Assembly (NCBI GenBank): GCA_050050435.1
Contig: JASFUE010000213.1
Span: 1 to 6,023 of the forward strand
Direction: 5' to 3'
Source: SG8-40 sp050050435
GTDB taxonomy: Bacteria; Pseudomonadota; Gammaproteobacteria; Burkholderiales; Eutrophovitaceae
DNA: 6,023 bases
Positions within the stretch are counted from its first letter, which is position 1, and each line of letters begins with the position of its first letter. Of this stretch, positions 1 to 5,815 are shown in pieces. The translations under genes and the position numbers were made by a program. The notes beneath the pieces are model-generated. The model had not been told where the DNA came from. It saw nothing but the letters and a program-made list of their open reading frames with translations, and did not search any database.

Positions 1-1
1 G

Positions 2-373
2 GATCTGCCGAATGCAGCAACGTTTTGCAATCAGTGCGGTGTAGTCTGCCCGGTCAAGATTCCGCTGCCTGACCTGATGCGGAAGCTGCGCGAGAAGCAG
101 ACCGATCTCAAGCTCGGCCCGGCTGGTCAACGTGCCGGAGTGCGATTCTGGGCGTGGCTGGCCTCGCACCCGGCAGTGTATGCATGGGCAACGAAACTGG
201 CCGCACGGCTTGGGAAGCTTGTCGGCGGGAAGGATCATCGTTTGCATTACCTGCCGTTTGCCGGCAGGGAGTGGACGCGGGAACGCGATCTGCCGGCGCC
301 TCGGGGGCGAACGTTCCGGGAAATTTACGCAGCGCGAAATAAAACTCGTAAGGGGTCGGCGCATGTCCGCTAG
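2..373 (+). CDS. lutB: LutB, L-lactate utilization iron-sulfur protein (3' part)
   Basis: This is the C-terminal 123 residues of an LutB-type protein; the start lies before the window. LutB is a cytoplasmic ferredoxin-like subunit that acts with LutA and LutC in oxidation of L-lactate to pyruvate. Visible near the cut edge is the cysteine motif FCNQCGVVCPVKIP (fragment residues 8-21; C9, C12, C16), which matches the second [4Fe-4S] motif of the family, usually written LCGACxxVCPVKIP. After it comes the basic, Trp-rich tail typical of the LutB C-terminal domain, ending with the WTRERDLPAPRGRTFREIY stretch (roughly residues 89-107). The gene ends in TAG at 371-373 and overlaps lutC by 11 bp, so the two are almost certainly co-transcribed and translationally coupled. 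Family assignment is from recalled motifs; the upstream domains cannot be seen. Confidence 0.9.
   Translation, partial: DLPNAATFCNQCGVVCPVKIPLPDLMRKLREKQTDLKLGPAGQRAGVRFWAWLASHPAVYAWATKLAARLGKLVGGKDHRLHYLPFAGREWTRERDLPAPRGRTFREIYAARNKTRKGSAHVR
349..355 (+). promoter_or_regulatory. Ribosome binding site of lutC
   Basis: TAAGGGG lies 7 bases before the ATG at 363, inside the end of lutB. It decides the lutC start: the same frame stays open back to an ATG at 132, but that start lacks family similarity and would lie deep inside lutB. Confidence 0.6.
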
Positions 374-1013
374 AGAAAACATTCTCGCTCGCATTCGGTC
401 GGCCAATGCTGCGCGGGTGCCGGATGCAATTGACGCATCGAAGGTCAGTTCGCGCCTTGCTGAACACCCGCGTGGGCCGATGCCGAAAATGGATTGGGAT
501 CCGCGCCAACGCTTTATTTCCTGCAGCCTTGCGCTTGCTTCGACAGTGGCTGAAGTAAAAACGCTCGAGGACGTGCCGCAAGCGGTGGCAGGTTATCTGG
601 CCGAGAACAATCTGCCAAAGGCTGGCGTGTGCTGGCCGGAACTCGGCGATCTCGACTGGGGCGGCGCCGGGCTGCAAATGCAGGCGCGTGAGGCAACCGG
701 TGACGACCAACTCGGCGTGACCGGAAGTTACTGTGCGCTTGCAGAAACCGGCACCCTGGTTCTGCTGTCCGGGCCGGAGCAGCATGCGAGCACCAGCCTG
801 TTGCCGGAAACGCATATCGCCGTGGTGTCCGCCGGGCGCATTGTCGTATCAATGGAAGATGCCTGGGATCTGATGCGCGAGGAAATCGGTGAACTGCCGA
901 GGCAGATCAACTTCGTCTCCGGTCCGTCCAGAACGGCTGATATTGAAATGACACTGGTCTACGGCGCGCACGGACCGTTTCGTGTGCATGTCGTGCTGGT
1001 TGACGAATGATCG
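363..1013 (+). CDS. lutC: LutC, LUD-domain lactate utilization protein
   Basis: A complete 216-codon gene (215 residues plus TGA at 1011-1013 or in the immediately preceding codon), of the LUD (formerly DUF162) family. LutC is the third subunit of the LutABC L-lactate oxidation system and is cytoplasmic. The N-terminus MSARENILARIR (1-12) is the usual opening helix of LutC. The diagnostic motifs are GVTGSYCALAETGTLVL (118-134), equal to the family's GVTxxxxAIAETGTL, and SGPSRTADIE (186-195) followed by GAHGPFRVHVVLVDE (201-215), equal to the family's GPSRTADIE...GVHGPxxLHVVLVD. The length fits the family (about 190-240). The start at 363 is supported by an AAGGGG ribosome binding site and by overlap with the lutB stop. 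Nothing looks broken. The precise biochemical role of LUD proteins is not settled. Confidence 0.92.
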
Positions 1014-1060
1014 CTATCTTTCATCGGGTTATGATCGCAAGAACAGCGAGCCGGAACCGT

Positions 1061-1104
1061 AGGGGCGTGCAACTCAATTGCGTTTCCTGCGCCCCTCACG
1101 CAAT
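1061..1104 (+). other. Intergenic region with two mutually exclusive hairpins
   Basis: In the gap after lutC (about 186 bp up to the acetyltransferase gene) AGGGGCG (1061-1067) can pair with CGCCCCT (1090-1096). Alternatively ATTGCGT (1077-1083) can pair with ACGCAAT (1098-1104), whose loop holds the right arm of the first stem. Both are perfect 7-bp stems. No T-run follows either, so neither is a standard intrinsic terminator. I see no small gene in the gap. A role as an RNA structure at the lutC 3' end is possible but unproven; chance pairing is not excluded. Confidence 0.3.
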
Positions 1105-1149
1105 AGCGGTTTCAGGATGTTAATTTCATCAGGATTAGAGTAGCCGCCG

Positions 1150-1179
1150 ATGACTTTTGGCAGAAACAACGGGAATAAT
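1150..1179 (+). promoter_or_regulatory. Weak candidate promoter for the acetyltransferase gene
   Basis: ATGACT (1150-1155, four of six to TTGACA) is followed after 18 bp by AATAAT (1174-1179, five of six to TATAAT). Transcription would begin near 1186, leaving a very short leader before the ATG at 1197. The match is by eye only and could be chance. Confidence 0.25.
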
Positions 1180-1196
1180 AGTTCTGCGCGCGCGCT

Positions 1197-1751
1197 ATGC
1201 TGATTCATACGCAAAGACTACGGCTGTTTACCTGTGAACAAGAGCACCTTGCGGCAATCGTTGCAGATCTTCCCTCGCTTGGAGATTTGCTCAAGGTGTC
1301 GATTCCGGAGAAATGGCCGGAGCATCCGCAAGCTTATCGACATGCGCTTGAACTGCTCAAAAAGGAACCCATGCGGGCTGTCGGGGGATGGTGGCTCTAC
1401 CTGTTCGTGGACCCGGCATTGAAATCGCTGGTTGGCAGTGGCGGTTTCAAGGATGTGCCGGACGAAGACGGTGCAGTCGAGATTGGTTGCGAAATTGCGC
1501 CCGCATTCCGGCGCCAGGGTCTGGCGACCGAAGCCTTGTACGCCTTGACTGCTTACGCATTTACTCGCCCGGCGGTCAACGCGGTCGATGCTTATTCGTT
1601 ACCACTGAAATGTCCGCAGTCCGAACTGTTTCGAGGGCTGGGGATGAAGAAGGTTGGTGAGGCGACACATGTTGTTGCCGGAAAAGTGTGGAAGTGGCGA
1701 ATAACGCAGGATACGTATGTAAGAAATGCCCTTCGTGCACGGCGTCAGTAA
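1197..1751 (+). CDS. GNAT-family N-acetyltransferase (RimJ/RimL type)
   Basis: A complete 184-residue protein of the GCN5-related N-acetyltransferase fold, the acetyltransf_3 (RimJ/RimL) branch. It would transfer acetyl from acetyl-CoA to an amine; the substrate cannot be told from sequence. The opening LIHTQRLRLF (2-11) is the usual first strand of this branch (TxRLxLR). The acetyl-CoA pyrophosphate-binding motif A is VEIGCEIAPAFRRQGLATEAL (94-114), with the core RRQGLA (105-110) matching Q/RxxGxG/A. The later segment LFRGLGMKKVGE (144-155) corresponds to the family's VLEKLGFxxxGE, but the Asn-Xaa-Ala-Ser usually just before it is not present (KCPQSE instead). The ATG at 1197 is the first after an in-frame TAG at 1179-1181; no good Shine-Dalgarno is visible and GCGCGCGCGC lies directly upstream. 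It stands alone between lutC and the DUF2062 gene. Confidence 0.85.
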   Translation: MLIHTQRLRLFTCEQEHLAAIVADLPSLGDLLKVSIPEKWPEHPQAYRHALELLKKEPMRAVGGWWLYLFVDPALKSLVGSGGFKDVPDEDGAVEIGCEIAPAFRRQGLATEALYALTAYAFTRPAVNAVDAYSLPLKCPQSELFRGLGMKKVGEATHVVAGKVWKWRITQDTYVRNALRARRQ

Positions 1752-1862
1752 AGCAGTCGCGTTCGAGCCATGCTTCGGTAATCCCGCCAGGACTTCGCAG
1801 GATGCCGTATCAGGGATGCGCAACGACTCTTATCCGATGAACATGGAAAGCCAACCGCAAGA

Positions 1863-2432
1863 ATGAAAGCGCGACGCCCAAAAAAAAGAAACGGATGGCG
1901 ATCACGGCTGCGCCGCATTCTTCCCACTGCGGAAACGGTGAAGAAAAGCAGATGGGTCGGCTGGATCGGGCCGGCACTGCATCATCCGCGGCTGTGGCAT
2001 CTCAATCGGCGCGGCGTTGCCCTTGGCATGGCGATTGGCGTGTTCTTCGGCTTTCTGATCCCGGTGGCGCAAATTCCGGTGGCGGCCGCCGTCGCGGTCT
2101 GGTTACGGGGCAATATTGTTGCCGCGGTAGGCAGCACCCTGATTACCAATCCGTTTACATTCGCACCAATCTATCTCATTGCCTACAGGCTTGGATCGAT
2201 GTTGATTGGTCATGGTGAAGTGCCGGTCGATGCCACCCTCGAGCAGGTCGCGCAGCAAGCGAGCAGTATCATGGTGACCTGGTCCGACAAGTTTCTTGCC
2301 GTCGGACAGCAGTTGATCGTGGGCTTGTCGCTGATGGCGGTGGTGGGTGCTTTTGTCGCTTACTTCGGTGTGCTCTGGATCTGGCGCATATTCGTGATCT
2401 TTGAGTGGCGCCGTCGGCACCGTCAAACGTAG
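1863..2432 (+). CDS. DUF2062 domain membrane protein
   Basis: A complete 189-residue integral membrane protein of the DUF2062 family, whose molecular function is unknown. A strongly basic N-terminus (residues 1-30, many Lys/Arg) precedes the domain. The signature runs RRGVALGMAIGVFFGFLIPVAQIPVAAAVAVWLRGN (49-84), then STLITNPFTFAPIYLIAYRLG (91-111), matching the family pattern of small/aromatic residues with a T-NP-T-P core. Membrane segments are expected at about 52-82, 87-112 and 146-178, with a basic tail EWRRRHRQT. The start has only a weak GGAAAG 12 bases upstream (1845-1850), and no other in-frame ATG is close. The 111-bp gap from the acetyltransferase stop holds no gene that I can see. 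The 3' end runs 10 bp into the convergent antiporter gene. Family assignment is firm; function is open. Confidence 0.88.
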   Translation: MKARRPKKRNGWRSRLRRILPTAETVKKSRWVGWIGPALHHPRLWHLNRRGVALGMAIGVFFGFLIPVAQIPVAAAVAVWLRGNIVAAVGSTLITNPFTFAPIYLIAYRLGSMLIGHGEVPVDATLEQVAQQASSIMVTWSDKFLAVGQQLIVGLSLMAVVGAFVAYFGVLWIWRIFVIFEWRRRHRQT

Positions 2433-4105
2433 TAAAGCAACAGGTAACACGCCAGCAGGATTGCTACCCACATCACCATACTGCCGGTCGGCCATGAGCG
2501 GGCGAGCGCGCCTTCCGGGCCGTGATGCTGGTAGATTTTCGACAACGTTGATTCAAGCGCGCGGCTGATGCGCTCGCGAGCGCGACCGAGCGCCGGGGCA
2601 AACAAGCGCGCAATCCTCGAGGCAATCGACGGCAGCAGGCGCCGATAAATCCAGTCGACGTCCAGGGAGATCGTTGCTGTGCGTTTCAGCCATGGCAGCA
2701 TGACGAAGAAAGCGAGGCCGGAGAACAGCAACAGCTGCAGGTAGAACAAGACCTTGCCTGGCTTGTATGCATGATAGTCAACAGGATACGGCAGCAGCCG
2801 GTACAAAGGTTCGGGGAACACGCCGATCAGGATGCACAACGCTGCAAATAACACCATCGCTGCTCCCATGTTCCAGGGCGCATCCTTCGGCCGCATCCCC
2901 GAATCTTTCTGAAAGAACACGAACCACGGGAACTTGATGCCGGCATGCAGGAACACGCCGGCTGATGCCGCCGCCAACAGGAAGTAGACCAGCGTCAGTC
3001 CCTGGTCTGCGGCTGCCTGCGAGATCAGGGACTTGGTCGTGAAACCGGACGTCAGGGGGAAGCTCGAGATCGCGAGCGCACCGATGATGCCGCAGATGGT
3101 TGTCAGCGGCATCGTTCGGAACAGCCCGCCGAGATCGCTGCACTTCGTCTTTCCGGTGCGATAGACCACCACACCTGCGCTCATGAACAGCAATGCCTTG
3201 TAGATGATATGGGCGAAGGCGTGTGCTGCGGCACCGTTGAGTGCCATGTGTGTGCCGATCCCGACTGCGCACACCATGAAACCGACCTGATTGACGATCG
3301 AATAGGCGAGAATGCGGCGCGCATCATTCTCGAGCAGCGCGTAAATGATGCCGTACATCACCATGTATAGCCCGACACCGATAAGTACCGGTTCGCCGGG
3401 GAACAGCAGAATCAGCGCAAAAACCGCGGTCTTGGTGGTGAACGCCGAGAGGAAGACCGAACCCGTTGGGCTCGATTCCGGATAGGCATCGGCCAACCAG
3501 GCCGATACCGGTGGAGCAGCTGCGTTGATCAGCACGCCGATCAGAACCATCCAGGTATCGAAATTGGTTGCGAGCATCGGTTGAATGTCGATGGAGCCGG
3601 TGTGGACCACGACACCTTCGATTCCGACCTTGAGGATGACGCCCCCCAACAAATGCATGATGGCGTAACGGATGCCGGCCCTGCGCGCTGCAGGCGTGCC
3701 GCCGCTCCAGACAATCACGGTCGAGAACAAGGCCATCAGCTCCCAGAACAGGAACAGGGTGATCAGGTCACCGGCGAAACTAACCCCGATGGCCCCGGAA
3801 GCGTAGGCAAAGGCAGCGGACAACTCGTACCAGCGCGCCTGGCGAAAGGCGAACAGGCCGCCCGTGAATGCCATAATCGCGAAAATGGTGGCAAACAGGC
3901 GCCGCAACGCACTGCCTTCCACCGGCTCGATCTGGTAGCCGAGAAACGGGATCGTACCGGCGACGCCATCGGGCACTTGCCAGATTGCCCACAACGTGAC
4001 CAACGGCGCGCCCAGAACAACGAGCGTGCGCCAGTGCCCGCGCGTGAACGCAATCAGCAGCGACGCGGCCAGAAGAATCAGCGCTGGCGATGCCCACTCA
4101 GTCAT
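2423..4105 (-). CDS. MrpD/NuoL-NuoM-type proton antiporter subunit, 560 aa
   Basis: A complete 560-residue polytopic inner-membrane protein of the proton-conducting membrane transporter family shared by Mrp Na+/H+ antiporters and complex I (usual label: Na+/H+ antiporter subunit D). Key parts: TM5 glutamate E122 in LITLFLFWELMALFS; TM7 region VLINAAAPPVSAWLADAYPESSPTG (191-215); TM8 lysine K225 in SAFTTKTAVFAL; TM10-like HAFAHIIYKALLF (295-307) with H295, H299 and K303; and FPLTSGFTTKSLI (349-361). The usual TM7 lysine is asparagine here (N194, codon AAC). After about residue 475 comes a polar, Arg-rich stretch with LDVDWIYRR (481-489), then a last hydrophobic helix (about 542-559). Start ATG overlaps the preceding 85-aa gene by 8 bp; only a weak GGATAA (4119-4114) precedes it, so coupling is likely. 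Last gene of the visible operon. Cation specificity cannot be read from sequence. Confidence 0.9.
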   Translation of the reverse strand: MTEWASPALILLAASLLIAFTRGHWRTLVVLGAPLVTLWAIWQVPDGVAGTIPFLGYQIEPVEGSALRRLFATIFAIMAFTGGLFAFRQARWYELSAAFAYASGAIGVSFAGDLITLFLFWELMALFSTVIVWSGGTPAARRAGIRYAIMHLLGGVILKVGIEGVVVHTGSIDIQPMLATNFDTWMVLIGVLINAAAPPVSAWLADAYPESSPTGSVFLSAFTTKTAVFALILLFPGEPVLIGVGLYMVMYGIIYALLENDARRILAYSIVNQVGFMVCAVGIGTHMALNGAAAHAFAHIIYKALLFMSAGVVVYRTGKTKCSDLGGLFRTMPLTTICGIIGALAISSFPLTSGFTTKSLISQAAADQGLTLVYFLLAAASAGVFLHAGIKFPWFVFFQKDSGMRPKDAPWNMGAAMVLFAALCILIGVFPEPLYRLLPYPVDYHAYKPGKVLFYLQLLLFSGLAFFVMLPWLKRTATISLDVDWIYRRLLPSIASRIARLFAPALGRARERISRALESTLSKIYQHHGPEGALARSWPTGSMVMWVAILLACYLLLYYV

Positions 4106-4355
4106 CGTAGTAGTTATCCGGACGTTTGAGAATGAAGCCGAGCAGCTTGGCGGCCACTACCATCAAAGCGCAGGACACGAAACCGAAACCGGCGGCAAAG
4201 CCGAACCAGCCGTCTACACCGAAGTAACCCTTGACCTTGATGATGATCTGGGCGAGCACTGTTGCGACCAGCACCGCGGAGAAAATGATCCATATCCGCC
4301 GAATATTCTCGGGACGAGCCAGCCAGTGATCGTCCTCAGGCGTTGACTGATTCAA
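4098..4355 (-). CDS. Small two-helix membrane protein of the antiporter operon
   Basis: A complete 85-residue protein with a TTG start. I know no named function, but a small protein of this look between MrpD-type genes is, as I recall, recurrent in such clusters. A charged N-terminus (about 1-19, with HWLARPENIRR at 10-20) is followed by a first membrane helix (about 21-40), a Gly/aromatic turn GYFGVDGWFGF (43-53), a second helix (about 52-76), and an acidic, Tyr-containing tail KRPDNYYDD. The start is set by a strong AGGAG 7 bases upstream and by TTG overlapping the preceding stop (TTGA); the only other Met is at residue 65. Both ends overlap antiporter genes, so it is probably made in step with them and may be an accessory subunit of the complex; that role is inference. 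Confidence 0.8.
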   Translation of the reverse strand: MNQSTPEDDHWLARPENIRRIWIIFSAVLVATVLAQIIIKVKGYFGVDGWFGFAAGFGFVSCALMVVAAKLLGFILKRPDNYYDD

Positions 4356-5815
4356 TTTGTCTCTCCTACGAGTTGCGATTCCAGATCCAGTGCCGTCTGG
4401 TTAAAGAAAAAGAACGCCAATGTCAGTATGGCGGTTACCGTCAATGCGAGTACGACGGCCGGGGGCGCTTCGCCATGCGGTTTGGACGCCGGCTCTTTTT
4501 CCTCCGAGAACCAGGCCAAGTAAACAATTGGCAAAAAGTACACAGCATTGAGCGCTGTACTGATGATGATGGTGAACAGCGCAACGTAATTGTCGGCCTG
4601 AAAGGCGCCGGCAAGAATGAACCACTTCGACACGAAACCCGCAGTGGGGGGCACGCCGATCATGCTCAAGGCGCCGATCGTGAAGGCTGTCATGGTCCAG
4701 GGCATGCGCCGGCCAATGCCGTGAAGTTGCCAAAGCTCGGTCTTCTTCGATGCGGTATAGATTGCACCAGCCGCGAAAAACAGGGTGATCTTCCCGAACG
4801 CATGGGCAACCATGTGCACAGCCGCGCCGATTTCAGACAAGGGTTTGAGAACGGCGCTCGCCATGACGATGTAGGAAAGCTGCGCAATCGTGGAATATGC
4901 GAGCAAACGCTTCAGATTTGTCTGCCGCATTGCCACCACACTGGCAGCGACAATGGTGAAAGCGGCCACGTACACTAGCCATTCCGAACCAGGTTGGGAG
5001 AACAGAAAGTCAACGCCAAAGATATATACGATGACTTTTGTGATCGAAAACACACCGGCCTTGACAACTGCCACGGCGTGAAGGAGCGCACTTACCGGCG
5101 TTGGCGCAACCATTGCCGCCGGAAGCCAGCGATGTACCGGCATCACTGCCGCCTTGCCAATGCCGAATACATACAAGGCGAGCATGATTCCCACCGCGGG
5201 CCCCTGGATATTTCCCGCCAGTATTCCTCCCGGAACGAAGTCGACGCTACCGGCGGCAACGTAAGTCCAGATGATTGCCGGCAGGAACATCGAAATGGAG
5301 GTGATTAGCAATATGCCAAGGTAAATGCGCGCTGAACGGATCGTGTCGGCATCACCTTTGTGCGCGACCAGCGGATAAGTCGAGATCGTCAGCACTTCGT
5401 AGAATAGAAACAGCGTCAGCAAGTTGCCGGCATAGGCGATCCCCATGGTGCTCGCAAGTGCGATGGCGAAGCAGACATAGAACCGCGTCTGGTTCTTCTC
5501 GTTGTTGCCGCGCATGTATCCGATCGCATAGACCGAATTGATGATCCACAGCCCGGATGCAAGCAGGCTGAACAGCATGCCAAGCGGTTCCACCGCGAGT
5601 TCGACCGAAATCCCGGGGAGCATGGTGAACAGCGTGACAGCGGGCCGGTCACCGGCCAAAACCCCGGGCAGTAACGAAACGACAACCGCAAGCAAGGCAA
5701 GCGAGGTCAGCATTGTCACTGTCTCTCGCAGGTTTGGCCAGCGACCGGTGAGTGCAATGAGAATGGCACCGACCGCGGGCACTGCCAGCGCCAGTTGCGG
5801 TTGCGCCGCAATCAT
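4352..5815 (-). CDS. MrpD-type monovalent cation/H+ antiporter subunit, 487 aa
   Basis: A complete 487-residue polytopic inner-membrane protein of the proton-conducting transporter family (MrpD/MnhD, NuoM/NuoN homologue), about the usual MrpD length with roughly 14 helices. All main charged residues expected for a proton path are present: TM5 glutamate E140 in LLTLFLFYEVLTIS; TM7 lysine K221 in FGIGKAAVMPVHRWLPAAM; H246 and K252 in LLHAVAVVKAGVF; H334, H338 and K342 in VHMVAHAFGKITLFF; and PPTAGFVSKW (389-398). The motif YMRGNNEKNQTRFY (100-113) is typical of this subfamily in my recollection. It probably forms, with its neighbours, a Na+/H+ antiporter complex driven by the proton gradient. 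ATG overlaps the previous stop as ATGA (5815-5812), with GGAG at 5827-5824, 8 bases upstream. It overlaps the next gene by 4 bp. mnhD/mrpD would be a fair generic symbol, but two or three paralogues sit here, so none is assigned. Confidence 0.92.
   Translation of the reverse strand: MIAAQPQLALAVPAVGAILIALTGRWPNLRETVTMLTSLALLAVVVSLLPGVLAGDRPAVTLFTMLPGISVELAVEPLGMLFSLLASGLWIINSVYAIGYMRGNNEKNQTRFYVCFAIALASTMGIAYAGNLLTLFLFYEVLTISTYPLVAHKGDADTIRSARIYLGILLITSISMFLPAIIWTYVAAGSVDFVPGGILAGNIQGPAVGIMLALYVFGIGKAAVMPVHRWLPAAMVAPTPVSALLHAVAVVKAGVFSITKVIVYIFGVDFLFSQPGSEWLVYVAAFTIVAASVVAMRQTNLKRLLAYSTIAQLSYIVMASAVLKPLSEIGAAVHMVAHAFGKITLFFAAGAIYTASKKTELWQLHGIGRRMPWTMTAFTIGALSMIGVPPTAGFVSKWFILAGAFQADNYVALFTIIISTALNAVYFLPIVYLAWFSEEKEPASKPHGEAPPAVVLALTVTAILTLAFFFFNQTALDLESQLVGETN
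4360..4367 (-). promoter_or_regulatory. Strong ribosome binding site for the TTG-started small gene
   Basis: On the minus strand AGGAGAGA lies with its AGGAG core 7 bases before TTG (4355-4353), within the last codons of the 487-aa gene. It is the best Shine-Dalgarno in the window and supports the unusual start. Confidence 0.7.

Noticed and set aside
132..362. N-terminal extension of lutC back to an ATG at 132
   Set aside because: The added residues do not resemble LutC and overlap lutB wholly; the ATG at 363 has a good ribosome binding site and gives the usual MSARENILARIR opening.
108..815. Long open frame on the minus strand opposite lutB/lutC (235 codons)
   Set aside because: It lies opposite two clearly recognised genes, has a composition rich in Arg, His, Ala and Pro typical of antisense shadows in GC-rich DNA, and shows no family motif.
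1061..1096. Intrinsic terminator for lutC
   Set aside because: The stem is followed by CACGCAATAG rather than a T-run, and the loop is 22 bases, so it does not meet the usual form.
1752..1862. Possible small gene or terminator between the acetyltransferase and DUF2062 genes
   Set aside because: Only chance ATGs and 4-bp inverted repeats were found; nothing with a ribosome binding site and a credible protein.
3581..4129. Plus-strand open frames opposite the antiporter genes (also near 4343-4978 and 4994-5308)
   Set aside because: They read as polar, Gln/Arg/Gly/His-rich text opposite conserved membrane proteins, with no recognisable domain; they are shadows.
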